Part shown: positions 24,103 to 33,439 of the stretch, piece after piece
Layout of the letters: the number at the start of each line of letters is the position of its first letter
Position numbering within the stretch: the stretch's first letter is position 1
Assembly (NCBI GenBank): GCA_905200905.1
Contig: CAJKMA010000019.1
Location: 1 to 45,446, forward strand
From: an uncultured Bacillota bacterium
GTDB taxonomy: Bacteria; Bacillota; Clostridia; Lachnospirales; Lachnospiraceae
Length of the DNA: 45,446 nt
Direction: 5' to 3'
Program-made: the position numbers and the translations under genes
The notes under the pieces: generated by a model
The model's database searches: none
Told to the model about the DNA's origin: nothing
Seen by the model: the letters and a program-made list of their open reading frames with translations, nothing else

Positions 24103-26324
24103 ACAAATGTTATGCAGACATCATTGTAGATATTTCTCAGGAAAAGCTGGATAAAAGTTTTCAATACGAAATTCCTTCAGAGTTGATTGCAGAGGTGGAG
24201 ATAGGGAAAAAAGTCCGGATTCCATTTGGAAATGGAGGACGGCAGATTACTGGTTATGTGATAGGGATTTCAGGAGAACCTAAGCTTGCAGCAGAGAAAA
24301 TAAAGGCTATTTTAGGTGTGGAGGAGCAGGGAATCCAAATTGAATCCAAGTTGATTGCTCTGGCGGCATGGATTGCTCAAAATTATGGTTCGACTATGAA
24401 TCAGGCATTGAAAACCGTTCTCCCTGTAAAAGAAAAAGCAGCAGTAAAAAACAAGCGTTATTTGTGTCTGATTGCTTCCAAGGAAATATGTCTGAATTAT
24501 TTAGAGCAGTTTCAGAAAAAACATTTTAAAGCAAAAGAACGGCTTTTAAAGGCATTGATGGAAGAACCAAATTTAGAGTATACCAGAGCAACAGGTGAGC
24601 TGAAAGTCAGTACACAGGTTATACGGGGATTTGTGGAAGAACAGATCCTATCCATTGAAACAGAACGTTGCTATAGAAATGTTATACATGTTGTAAAAAG
24701 AGAAGAAAAAACTTCTACATTGACATCAGCTCAGGAAGCAGCAGTACAGGATATTTTGAAAGAATGGGAAGAAAGCAAGCCAAGACCATGCTTGCTGAAA
24801 GGTGTTACAGGAAGTGGAAAAACAGCAGTTTATATGGCGCTTATAGAAAAAATGTTAGCCCAGGGAAAACAAGTGATTGTTCTGATTCCAGAAATTGCTT
24901 TGACCTATCAGAATGTATCTAGGTTTTATAATCGCTTTGGGGATTGTGTATCAGTTATGAACTCCAGATTGTCCCAAGGGGAGCGCTGGGAGCAGTTTGA
25001 GCGGGCAAAAAAAGGAGAGATTTCCATTGTTATAGGTCCTCGCTCTGCCCTGTTTACCCCATTCCCAAACCTGGGACTGATACTGATAGATGAGGAACAT
25101 GAGGGTTCTTATAAAAGTGAAAAAACCCCTTGTTATCATGCCAGAGAAACTGCCATAGAGCGGGCCCGTATGGAAGGAGCAAAGGTGGTTCTTGGCTCTG
25201 CATCTCCTAGTGTGGATAGTTATTACAGAGCAAAGATAGGAGATTATAAACTCATTTCTTTGGAAGAGCGTTATGGAGGCAGAAATCTTCCTGCAGTAAC
25301 CGTCGTGGATTTAAGAGAGGAACTAAAGAGTGGAAATCGTTCTATTTTTAGCAGTGAATTGACGGAAAAAATCAGGGATAGATTAGAGAAAAAGCAGCAA
25401 GTACTTTTATTTTTAAACAGGAGAGGCTATACTGGTTTTGTAAGCTGCCGCTCCTGTGGGCATGTGATGAAATGTCCCCATTGTGATGTATCTTTGACTT
25501 CTCATAGAAATGGGAAGCTCATTTGTCATTACTGTGGTTATGAACAGTCTCAGGTAAAGCATTGTCCAACCTGTGGGTCACCTTATATCAGTGGATTTAA
25601 GGCAGGAACACAGCAAATAGAGACTTTGGTGCAGAAGAGTTTTCCAGGGGCAAGGGTTCTTCGTATGGATGCAGATACCACCAGAAAAAAAGATGAACAT
25701 GAGAAGATTTTGTCTGCTTTTGCAGCCTATGAGGCAGATATTCTCATAGGAACTCAGATGATTGTTAAGGGACATGATTTTCCGAAAGTGACCTTGGTAG
25801 GAGTTTTGGCAGCAGATTTATCCTTGCATAATGAGGACTATCGGGCAGCAGAGAAAACTTTTCAATTGCTTTTGCAGGCAGTGGGACGGGCAGGAAGGGG
25901 AGAACTTCCTGGCGAGGCTGTGATTCAGACTTACAATCCAGAGCACTATAGTATCCAGGCAGCCGCAGCCCAGGACTATGCTCAGTTTTATGAAGCGGAG
26001 ATGAGCTATCGAATGCTTCTGGATTATCCTCCTGCAGCCTCTATGGCTGCCATAAAAGGAGCCTGTGAGGATGAAGAACTGCTGACAAAAGCCATGGAAT
26101 ATTTGAGAAAATATGTGGAAACCATTTACAGGAAGCAAGATTTAATTCTCATAGGACCAGCGCCAGAAGCTGTGGCTAAAGTACAGGACTTATACCGCCA
26201 GGTATTATATATGCGTCATCAGGACAGAGAAATTTTGGTAAAACTAAAAAATGCCCTGGAAAAATACATTGCAGTCAACAGCGGATTTCGGAAGTTATAT
26301 ATACAATTTGATTTTAATGTTTAA
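24099..26324 (+). CDS. priA: Primosomal protein N' (replication restart helicase PriA)
   Basis: The protein is 741 aa. The N-terminal DNA-binding region is followed by helicase motif I GVTGSGKT at 235-242, motif II DEEH at 331-334, and a zinc-binding stretch with eight cysteines (CRSCGHVMKCPHC...CHYCG...CPTCG, roughly 450-495). Later come ADLSLHNEDYRAAEKTFQLL and QAVGRAGRG of the second RecA-like domain. It restarts stalled replication forks. It overlaps murE by 4 bases (ATGA). Confidence 0.96.
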   Translation: MNKCYADIIVDISQEKLDKSFQYEIPSELIAEVEIGKKVRIPFGNGGRQITGYVIGISGEPKLAAEKIKAILGVEEQGIQIESKLIALAAWIAQNYGSTMNQALKTVLPVKEKAAVKNKRYLCLIASKEICLNYLEQFQKKHFKAKERLLKALMEEPNLEYTRATGELKVSTQVIRGFVEEQILSIETERCYRNVIHVVKREEKTSTLTSAQEAAVQDILKEWEESKPRPCLLKGVTGSGKTAVYMALIEKMLAQGKQVIVLIPEIALTYQNVSRFYNRFGDCVSVMNSRLSQGERWEQFERAKKGEISIVIGPRSALFTPFPNLGLILIDEEHEGSYKSEKTPCYHARETAIERARMEGAKVVLGSASPSVDSYYRAKIGDYKLISLEERYGGRNLPAVTVVDLREELKSGNRSIFSSELTEKIRDRLEKKQQVLLFLNRRGYTGFVSCRSCGHVMKCPHCDVSLTSHRNGKLICHYCGYEQSQVKHCPTCGSPYISGFKAGTQQIETLVQKSFPGARVLRMDADTTRKKDEHEKILSAFAAYEADILIGTQMIVKGHDFPKVTLVGVLAADLSLHNEDYRAAEKTFQLLLQAVGRAGRGELPGEAVIQTYNPEHYSIQAAAAQDYAQFYEAEMSYRMLLDYPPAASMAAIKGACEDEELLTKAMEYLRKYVETIYRKQDLILIGPAPEAVAKVQDLYRQVLYMRHQDREILVKLKNALEKYIAVNSGFRKLYIQFDFNV

Positions 26325-26343
26325 AGATAAAGGAGAGAGAACA

Positions 26344-26823
26344 ATGGCAATAAGACAGATTCGGACACAAGGAGATAGTATTTTAGCAAAAGAGTGTAGA
26401 AAAGTAGAAAAAATGACACCAAGAATCAAGGAACTGATTCAGGATATGTTTGACACCATGTATGAAGCTTATGGTGTAGGACTGGCAGGCCCCCAGGTGG
26501 GAATGTTGAAACAGATTGTGGTGATTGACACTACAGGAGAGGACCCCTATGTGTTGATTAACCCGGAAATTTTGGAAACTTCTGGTTCTCAGACAGGGGA
26601 TGAGGGTTGCTTAAGTGTACCAGGTATGTCCGGTACGGTTACAAGACCTAATTATGTGAAAGTCAAGGCACTAGATGAAAATATGGAAGAATATATTCTG
26701 GAAGGGGAAGAACTTCTGGCAAGAGCCATCTGTCATGAAGTGGACCATCTCCATGGAAGATTGTATACAGAGCTTGTGGAAGGCGAGCTGCGCCGCACAA
26801 ACTATGAGGAGGATGACCAATGA
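26344..26823 (+). CDS. def: Peptide deformylase
   Basis: The protein is 159 aa. It contains all three motifs: GVGLAGPQ (44-51), EGCLSVPG (87-94, metal ligand Cys89) and HEVDHLHG (131-138, ligands His131 and His135, catalytic Glu132). It removes the N-formyl group from new proteins and is paired with fmt, as is common. The ATG at 26344 follows AAAGGAGAG. A longer ORF from 26251 is inside priA and is rejected. Confidence 0.97.
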   Translation: MAIRQIRTQGDSILAKECRKVEKMTPRIKELIQDMFDTMYEAYGVGLAGPQVGMLKQIVVIDTTGEDPYVLINPEILETSGSQTGDEGCLSVPGMSGTVTRPNYVKVKALDENMEEYILEGEELLARAICHEVDHLHGRLYTELVEGELRRTNYEEDDQ

Positions 26824-27752
26824 GAGTAATCTTTATGGGAACTCCAGATTTTGCTACAGGCACTCTGGAGGAAATCGTTCTAGCAGGTCATGAAGTAGTG
26901 GGCGTAGTGACACAGCCGGATAAGCCAAAGGGCAGGGGGAAAACTCTCATGCCAACACCTGTGAAAGAAGTGGCTATGAAGTATGAACTTCCGGTGTACC
27001 AGCCCAAGAAGGTTCGGGAACCGGAATTTGTAGAAATTTTAAGAAGTTTAAAGCCGGATGTTATGGTAGTGGCAGCCTTTGGACAGATTATTAGTAAGGA
27101 AATTCTGGAAATGCCGAAATATGGCTGTATTAACGTCCATGCATCCCTGCTTCCAGCATATAGAGGTGCAGCGCCTATTCAGTGGGCTGTGATAAATGGG
27201 GAGAAAGAATCCGGTGTTACCATTATGCAAATGGATGAGGGCATTGATACTGGGGATATGATAGAAAAAGTTGTAGTTCCCATTGCAGAGGATGAAACAG
27301 GAGGAAGCCTGTTTGAAAAATTAAGTCAGGCAGGAGCAAAACTGTGTGTAAAAGTGTTAAAGGCTCTGGAAGAGGGAAAAGCTGTAAGGGAGAAACAACC
27401 GGAAGAAAGCACCACACCATATGCGAAAATGATTGATAAGAAAATGGGAGCCATTAACTGGGAAAATTCTGCAAAAGAAATTGAACAACTTATTCGAGGG
27501 CTGAATCCATGGCCAAGCGCTTATACAAAACTCCAGGGAAAAACTCTGAAAATCTGGAGAGCAGCAGTGCTTTTCGAGGATTCTAATGACGCGCCTGGAC
27601 AGGTGGTTCAGGTAACAAAAGACAGCATTGTGGTTCAGACGGGTCATGGATTATTAAAGATTCTGGAATTGCAGCTGGAAGGAAAGAAGCGGATGGATAC
27701 AGCATCCTTTTTAAGAGGTTATACCCTGAAGGAGGGGGAAAACTTTAGATGA
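26820..27752 (+). CDS. fmt: Methionyl-tRNA formyltransferase
   Basis: The protein is 310 aa. The N-terminal formyltransferase domain begins MRVIFMGTPDFA and has the INVHASLLPAYRGAAPIQWAVING motif (catalytic Asn/His) near residues 107-129. The C-terminal domain with INWENSAKEIEQLIRGLNPWPSAYT binds tRNA. It formylates initiator Met-tRNA. It overlaps def by 4 bases and rsmB by 4 bases. Confidence 0.97.
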   Translation: MRVIFMGTPDFATGTLEEIVLAGHEVVGVVTQPDKPKGRGKTLMPTPVKEVAMKYELPVYQPKKVREPEFVEILRSLKPDVMVVAAFGQIISKEILEMPKYGCINVHASLLPAYRGAAPIQWAVINGEKESGVTIMQMDEGIDTGDMIEKVVVPIAEDETGGSLFEKLSQAGAKLCVKVLKALEEGKAVREKQPEESTTPYAKMIDKKMGAINWENSAKEIEQLIRGLNPWPSAYTKLQGKTLKIWRAAVLFEDSNDAPGQVVQVTKDSIVVQTGHGLLKILELQLEGKKRMDTASFLRGYTLKEGENFR

Positions 27753-29110
27753 GTCAACAGGTAAATACAAGAGAATTGATTCTAGGGATTTTGTTGGAGG
27801 TGAACAAGGAAGGCCAATATAGCCACCTGGTGATCCGCAGCACCCTGGAAAAATATCAATATCTGGAAAAGCAGGAGCGAGCTTTTATTACCAGAGTGTG
27901 TGAAGGAACTTTGGAATATAAGCTTCGTCTGGATTATATTTTAAATCAGTTTTCCACGGTTCCAGCGGAGAAAATGAAACCAGTGATACGGGAACTTTTG
28001 CGCAGCAGTGTGTACCAGATTTTATATATGGACAGCGTGCCAGACAGCGCTGTTTGCAATGAAGCTGTGAAACTTGCTAGAAAGAAAGGGTTTTATAATC
28101 TGACAGGTTTTGTCAATGGAGTCTTGCGGAAAGTTGCAAGAGAATATGGAAGTATTCGTTTTCCAGGAAAAGAGGAACCAGAGGACTACCTTTCTGTGAT
28201 TTATTCCATGCCAAAGTGGCTAGTACAGCGTTTCTTAGAACAGTATGGGTTTGAAAAGACAGAAAAAATGCTGGAATACTTTCTAAAGGAGAAGCCAACC
28301 ACCATCCGAATCAGAGAGTATCTGGTAGAGAAAGAGGCAGTTTTAGAGAGCCTGAAAAGCCAGAAGGTTACAGTAGAAAAGGCGCCTTATGTTGAGAACG
28401 CATATTATCTGAAAGATTATGATTACCTTCCGGCATTGGATGCTTTTCGAGTGGGAAGTATTCAGGTGCAGGACGTAAGCTCCATGCTGGTGGGAGAGAT
28501 TGCAGATCCAAAAGAAGGGGATTATGTCATAGATTTATGTGCAGCGCCAGGAGGAAAAACCCTGTGTATTGCAGATAAATTAAAGGGAACCGGAAGGGTA
28601 GACGCCAGGGATATTAGTAGGACAAAAACAGATTATATTAGGGAAAATGCCATTCGCCAGAACTTTTTAAATGTGGTGGTAACAGAAAAAGATGCTACTC
28701 AGTTAGATAGTGAATCCCTGGAAAAAGCAGATATTGTATTAGCAGATGTACCTTGCTCCGGACTTGGGGTTATGGGAAGAAAAACAGATATTAAATATAA
28801 ATTAAATCCAGCTAAAATGCAGGAATTGGTAGGCCTTCAAAGGGAAATCCTGGAACAGGCATCTACGTATGTGAAGCCAGGGGGCACGTTGATTTATAGT
28901 ACCTGTACCATAGGAAAAGAAGAAAATCAGGATAACGTAGAATGGTTTTTAGAACATTATCCCTATGAATTGGAGAGTCTGGACCCCTATCTTTGTGAGG
29001 AATTAAAAAGTGAAACTACAAGGAAAGGATATCTTCAGCTTCTTCCAGGTGTACATCAGTGCGACGGATTTTTTATTGCCAGATTAAAGAGGAAAACAGA
29101 ATGGAACTAA
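27749..29110 (+). CDS. rsmB: 16S rRNA (cytosine-967-C5)-methyltransferase RsmB
   Basis: The protein is 453 aa. The NusB-like N-terminal RNA-binding region is followed by the SAM-dependent methyltransferase core: CAAPGGKTLCIA, ARDISRTK, ADVPCSGLGVMGRK with the catalytic Cys, and YSTCTIGKEENQ with the second Cys. It methylates the small-subunit rRNA. It is tightly coupled to fmt upstream and overlaps rlmN by 10 bases. Confidence 0.96.
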   Translation: MSQQVNTRELILGILLEVNKEGQYSHLVIRSTLEKYQYLEKQERAFITRVCEGTLEYKLRLDYILNQFSTVPAEKMKPVIRELLRSSVYQILYMDSVPDSAVCNEAVKLARKKGFYNLTGFVNGVLRKVAREYGSIRFPGKEEPEDYLSVIYSMPKWLVQRFLEQYGFEKTEKMLEYFLKEKPTTIRIREYLVEKEAVLESLKSQKVTVEKAPYVENAYYLKDYDYLPALDAFRVGSIQVQDVSSMLVGEIADPKEGDYVIDLCAAPGGKTLCIADKLKGTGRVDARDISRTKTDYIRENAIRQNFLNVVVTEKDATQLDSESLEKADIVLADVPCSGLGVMGRKTDIKYKLNPAKMQELVGLQREILEQASTYVKPGGTLIYSTCTIGKEENQDNVEWFLEHYPYELESLDPYLCEELKSETTRKGYLQLLPGVHQCDGFFIARLKRKTEWN

Positions 29111-30168
29111 TAGATATTAAATCTCAAAATCTTCCAGAATTAAAGGCGACCATAGAGAAGTTAGGTGAAAAAGCCTTCCGTGCAAAACAGCTTTATCAGT
29201 GGATGCATCAAAAATTGGCAGATGATTTTCAGGACATGACGAATTTGTCTGTGAATCTTCGAGAAAAGCTAGAAAAACATTGTGTGCTTACTAGGTTAAA
29301 AGCCCTAGAAGTACAGACTTCTAAACTGGATGGGACGCAGAAATATTTGTTTGCCCTGGCTGATGGAAATGTGGTGGAAAGTGTACTTATGAAGTACAAA
29401 CATGGAAATAGTGTGTGCATTTCCTCCCAGGTGGGATGCAAGATGGGATGTAGGTTCTGTGCCTCTACGATTGGAGGATGGACCAGAAATCTTACGACTT
29501 CAGAAATGCTGGATCAGGTGTATCAGATTCAAAAACTTTCTAAGGAACGTGTCTCGAATGTTGTAGTTATGGGAACAGGAGAGCCTTTGGATAATTATGA
29601 GAATCTTTTAAGATTTCTTCACATGTTAAGTGATGAAAATGGATTACATATTAGCCAGCGGAATATTACAGTTTCCACCTGTGGAATTGTGCCAAGGATT
29701 TATGACTTGGCAGAAGAAAATTTGCAGATTACACTGGCCATTTCTCTTCATGCTTCCAATCAGGAAAAGAGAGCAGAACTCATGCCTATTGCCAATGCAT
29801 ATTCCATTCCCCAGGTGCTGGATGCCTGTAAGTATTACTTTGAAAAAACAGGGCGGAGAATTACTTTTGAATACAGTCTGGTAGGTGGAAAAAATGATTC
29901 TCAGGAAGATGCTAAGGAGCTGGCAGAGCTAATTCAGGGGCTTTGCTGCCATGTAAATTTGATTCCTGTAAACCCCATAAAAGAGCGGGATTTCGTCCAG
30001 TCTGGGAAAAAAGTTATAGAGAAATTTCAAAATAAACTTGAAAAATACCAAATTAATGTTACTATTAGAAGAGAAATGGGCCGAGATATTGACGGAGCCT
30101 GTGGACAATTAAGAAAAAGTTATATTGATTATAAGAAAAGTAAAGAGGATAAGAGAGAGGACTCGTAG
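29101..30168 (+). CDS. rlmN: Dual-specificity 23S rRNA/tRNA adenine-C2 methyltransferase RlmN
   Basis: The protein is 355 aa, a radical SAM enzyme. The 4Fe-4S ligands are C113-x3-C117-x2-C120 in CKMGCRFCAST. It also has GTGEPLDNYENL, STCGIVPRI, and RREMGRDIDGACGQL at the C-terminus, where the conserved Cys becomes methylated. The start at 29101 overlaps the end of rsmB. A start at 29059 lies inside rsmB and lacks family similarity. Confidence 0.96.
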   Translation: MELIDIKSQNLPELKATIEKLGEKAFRAKQLYQWMHQKLADDFQDMTNLSVNLREKLEKHCVLTRLKALEVQTSKLDGTQKYLFALADGNVVESVLMKYKHGNSVCISSQVGCKMGCRFCASTIGGWTRNLTTSEMLDQVYQIQKLSKERVSNVVVMGTGEPLDNYENLLRFLHMLSDENGLHISQRNITVSTCGIVPRIYDLAEENLQITLAISLHASNQEKRAELMPIANAYSIPQVLDACKYYFEKTGRRITFEYSLVGGKNDSQEDAKELAELIQGLCCHVNLIPVNPIKERDFVQSGKKVIEKFQNKLEKYQINVTIRREMGRDIDGACGQLRKSYIDYKKSKEDKREDS

Positions 30169-30169
30169 G

Positions 30170-30913
30170 ATGAAGTCATATTCTGTAACGGATGTGGGGC
30201 AGAAACGCCAGGTGAATCAGGATTATGTCTATGCTTCTGAGGAGCCAGTGGGGAATCTACCGAATCTTTTTGTGGTTGCAGACGGTATGGGAGGGCACAA
30301 TGCGGGAGATTTTGCTTCCAGTTTTGCCGTACAAACCCTGGTTCGCACCATTTTAGAAGATGAAAACCAAAATCCAATCAAAATAATCCGCCATGCAGTG
30401 GAGGAGGCCAATCGTAAGGTTTTGGAGGAATCCAAGTTACATGCGGAAATGTCAGGGATGGGAACCACCATGGTTCTTGTTACGATCATAGATGATTATG
30501 CCTATGTAGCAAATGTGGGTGACAGCAGACTATATTTGATTGAAGATCAGATTCTTCAGATTACAAAAGATCATTCTCTAGTTCAGGAGATGGTCAGACG
30601 GGGGTTAATTACAAAGGAAGAAGCCAGGGAGCATCCAGATAAAAATATTATTACCAGGGTGCTTGGAATTGGTCCAGAGATAGAAGTGGATTTCTTTGAT
30701 ATCCATTTAAAGGAAAACAGTGTTTTACTTCTTTGTTCAGATGGACTTTCCAATATGGTTTCGGATGAAGACATCTGGAGGATTGTCAATACAAGTAGAG
30801 AGATGAAAGAGGCAGGAATGCGTCTGGTTTCTCTGGCAAATGAAAACGGTGGTAAAGATAATATAGCAGTAGTGCTGGTACAGCCAGACACAAAAGAGGT
30901 GCAAGTATGTTAA
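30170..30913 (+). CDS. prpC: PP2C-type Ser/Thr protein phosphatase (Stp/PrpC)
   Basis: The protein is 247 aa and cytoplasmic. It has the PPM/PP2C motifs RQVNQD, VVADGMGGHNAGD (metal-binding Asp), GMGTTMVLV, ANVGDSRLYLI, LLCSDGLSNMV and GGKDNIAVVLV. It reverses phosphorylation by the kinase encoded next, with which it overlaps by 7 bases. This is the standard PrpC-PrkC pair. The ATG at 30170 starts one base after the rlmN stop. Confidence 0.96.
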   Translation: MKSYSVTDVGQKRQVNQDYVYASEEPVGNLPNLFVVADGMGGHNAGDFASSFAVQTLVRTILEDENQNPIKIIRHAVEEANRKVLEESKLHAEMSGMGTTMVLVTIIDDYAYVANVGDSRLYLIEDQILQITKDHSLVQEMVRRGLITKEEAREHPDKNIITRVLGIGPEIEVDFFDIHLKENSVLLLCSDGLSNMVSDEDIWRIVNTSREMKEAGMRLVSLANENGGKDNIAVVLVQPDTKEVQVC

Positions 30914-33165
30914 ATGTGGGAGTAATTGTTGGCGAAAGGTATGAAGTGGTTGGATGCATTGGTTCCGGTGGAATGGCAGATGTATATAAAGCAAAGGACC
31001 ACAAACTCAACCGATTTGTAGCCATGAAGGTGCTGAAGGCAGAATTCAGCGCAGATACAAATTTTATTAGAAAATTTCAAAGAGAAGCACAGGCAGCAGC
31101 AGGTCTGGCTCATCCAAATGTAGTTAATGTTTTTGATGTAGGGGAGGATCAGGGGATTAATTACATTGTTATGGAGCTGGTAGAGGGAATTACCTTAAAA
31201 GACTATATTTCCAAGAAAGGCAAATTGACAGTTAAGGAAGCAACCAGTATTGCCATTCAGGTTTCCATGGGATTAGAGGCAGCACATAATCGGAATATTG
31301 TACACAGGGATATTAAGCCTCAGAACATTATTATTTCAACAGATGGTAAGGTAAAGGTTACAGACTTTGGTATTGCCAGAGTAGCGTCCTCCAACACCAT
31401 CAGCACAAATGCCATGGGTTCTGTTCATTACAGTTCACCAGAACAGGTGCGGGGCGGCTACAGTGATTTCAAGAGTGATATTTATTCCCTGGGTATTACC
31501 ATGTATGAAATGGTAACTGGAAGAGTTCCCTTTGATGGAGACACTACCGTGGCAATTGCCATTAAACATCTTCAGGACGAGATGATTCCGCCTTCTCAGT
31601 ATGTAGGAAATCTGCCTCATAGCTTAGAAGAGATTATTTTAAAGTGTACACAGAAAAGTCCGGACAGAAGATACAGTACTCTGGCAGAGCTGATTAATGA
31701 TTTGAAACATTCCTTGATTGATCCAGATGGAAATTTCGTAAATCTCACACCACTGAGTAATCATGCACAGACAATTATGATTACTCCGGAAGAGATGAAG
31801 GAGATTCAGGAGAGCGCTTATAATCAGAAATCTCGTTATGAAGATGACGATGATGATGAAGATGATGACGACGACGATGAAATCTACGAAAAACCGTCTA
31901 GAAGACGCCGTAAAAAGGCTAAAGAAGAGGAAGAAGATGACGAGGACGACGATGATGATGACGATGAAAGAGGCGGTATCAACACCAAATTAGAAAAGGC
32001 CATGACCATTGGCGGTCTCATTATCGGCGGTATTATTATTTGTATTCTTATTTATCTGATCGCTTCTGCAGCTGGCCTGGTAGGGGGAAGCGGAGGAAAG
32101 GATAAGAAACCGAATACGCAGCAGGAAGAAGATAAGGATAAAAACGAAGACAAGGAACAGGTAAAAGTTCCTGATCTTACGAATAAGACACCAGAGGAAA
32201 TCAAGACAGAACTGAAAGAATTGGGACTTGGAAGTAAAAAGGGTGGCGAGGAAGCTTCTGAAACAGTAGAAGAAGGTCGCATTACCCGTCAGGAACCGGC
32301 AGTAGGACAAATGGTAGACAAAAATACCACAATTTTATTTTATGTCAGCACAGGAAAAGCAGTGGAAGAAGTTACTATTCCAACAGACTTGGTTGGTGAA
32401 AGCCTTAGTACAGTAGAGAGTACTTTACAGGAATTAGGCTTAAAAACAACGGTAGAAAAAGAAAAAAGCAGTGAAGTAAAGGTTGGAAAAGTAATTTCTC
32501 TGAATCCGGGTGAAGGAACAAAAGTGGAAAAAGATTCTGAAGTGACCATTGTTGTTAGTGCTGGTGAAGGCGATACAATGGTAAAAATTCTCAATGTTCG
32601 TGGTTATATGAAAGATGCCGGTGTGAAAATCTTAGAAGACCAAGGGTTAATTGTAGAAATAGAAGAAGTCTGGGAAGAGAATACAGGAGCAGGAATCGGG
32701 CAGATTTTTGAAACTGTGCCAAAAGCAAATACAAGAGTAGAAGCAGGAAGTTCTGTAGTGGTTCGTGTTCTGGCACAAAAACAGGAAGAACCGGAGCCAG
32801 AAGAGGAAGAGACACAGGGAACAGAAGAAAACCAAAATACAGGAACTAGCACAGGCACTTCTGCTACCACAGGTGTTACTGCAACTTCTGGACAGTGGGC
32901 TTTTAAAAATGCAAAATTGCAAAAGCCAACAAACTACCAGGGAGGAGCTGTGCAGATTCGTCTGGTGCAAAATGACAATGGCGATGAAGCTGGTGGAGGA
33001 AAGGTCATCTTAGAAGGTGATTACATTAACTTCAATGAACCAATTGGCGATATTGTAGGAGAAGATGGAGTGGAAGACGGAACCCTGTATCTGGCAGAAA
33101 AACAGTCCGATGGAACCTACAAAACCATTTTCAAATACCAGGTGACCTTCAAAGAAGTGCAGTAA
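30907..33165 (+). CDS. prkC: PASTA-domain Ser/Thr protein kinase (PrkC/PknB/Stk)
   Basis: The protein is 752 aa. The kinase domain spans ~10-270, with Gly loop GSGGMADVY, Lys41 in VAMKVLK, HRDIKPQN with catalytic Asp135, DFG and the SPEQVRGG activation segment. A very acidic juxtamembrane stretch (~315-355, Asp/Glu runs split by an Arg/Lys cluster) precedes one membrane helix at ~365-388. Outside the cell lie three PASTA repeats (~418-485, 487-554, 559-625), a Glu then Thr/Ser/Gly linker, and a ~95-residue C-terminal beta-rich domain that I do not recognise. It probably senses muropeptides or lipid II and controls growth, division or germination. Confidence 0.96.
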   Translation: MLNVGVIVGERYEVVGCIGSGGMADVYKAKDHKLNRFVAMKVLKAEFSADTNFIRKFQREAQAAAGLAHPNVVNVFDVGEDQGINYIVMELVEGITLKDYISKKGKLTVKEATSIAIQVSMGLEAAHNRNIVHRDIKPQNIIISTDGKVKVTDFGIARVASSNTISTNAMGSVHYSSPEQVRGGYSDFKSDIYSLGITMYEMVTGRVPFDGDTTVAIAIKHLQDEMIPPSQYVGNLPHSLEEIILKCTQKSPDRRYSTLAELINDLKHSLIDPDGNFVNLTPLSNHAQTIMITPEEMKEIQESAYNQKSRYEDDDDDEDDDDDDEIYEKPSRRRRKKAKEEEEDDEDDDDDDDERGGINTKLEKAMTIGGLIIGGIIICILIYLIASAAGLVGGSGGKDKKPNTQQEEDKDKNEDKEQVKVPDLTNKTPEEIKTELKELGLGSKKGGEEASETVEEGRITRQEPAVGQMVDKNTTILFYVSTGKAVEEVTIPTDLVGESLSTVESTLQELGLKTTVEKEKSSEVKVGKVISLNPGEGTKVEKDSEVTIVVSAGEGDTMVKILNVRGYMKDAGVKILEDQGLIVEIEEVWEENTGAGIGQIFETVPKANTRVEAGSSVVVRVLAQKQEEPEPEEEETQGTEENQNTGTSTGTSATTGVTATSGQWAFKNAKLQKPTNYQGGAVQIRLVQNDNGDEAGGGKVILEGDYINFNEPIGDIVGEDGVEDGTLYLAEKQSDGTYKTIFKYQVTFKEVQ

Positions 33166-33215
33166 AGTGAAAGACATTATGCTTCACAAACAAACTAAAT
33201 AATATACAAAAAGCA

Positions 33216-33368
33216 GAAATATTTCATGAAACAGCAATGAGGAGTATAGGTACTGTTCGCGCGAATTTGTCGAGTACCCTTTGAGATTACAGGATCAAAG
33301 GGAGCGCAGACTGAGCGTACACAATACCCATACTCCTTATTGTGTCCAAGGAAATATTCCGTTTTTTT
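33216..33368 (+). ncRNA. Candidate multi-branched structured RNA between prkC and rsgA
   Basis: Nested stems are visible. GAAATATTTC (33216-33225) pairs with GAAATATTCC (33351-33360), 9 of 10. CAATGAGGAGTATAGG (33235-33250) pairs with the segment 33327-33342, 15 of 16 including one G-U. The enclosed 76 bases hold a GTAC/GTAC arm (33250-33277) around TTCGCGCGAA, a perfect 8-bp hairpin CCCTTTGA/TCAAAGGG (33277-33302) and a small CGC/GCG arm (33305-33317). Seven T residues follow (33362-33368). It may be an elaborate terminator, a processed sRNA or a non-autonomous repeat. I match it to no known RNA family. Confidence 0.6.
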
Positions 33369-33374
33369 CACAGG

Positions 33375-33403
33375 TTGCCTTTATCCTCTAAACAGTATAT
33401 AAT
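33375..33403 (+). promoter_or_regulatory. Promoter for rsgA-rpe-thiN
   Basis: TTGCCT (33375-33380), a 17-base spacer, TATAAT (33398-33403), immediately after the structured element and ~35 bases before the rsgA ATG. Confidence 0.85.
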
Positions 33404-33439
33404 GAGGAAGGTGTAAAAAAGAAAGAAAAGGTAAGGTTT

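Noticed and set aside
31990..32970. Several long minus-strand frames opposite the PASTA kinase gene
   Set aside because: They are shadows of a highly biased coding sequence, lack ribosome sites and show no recognisable domains.
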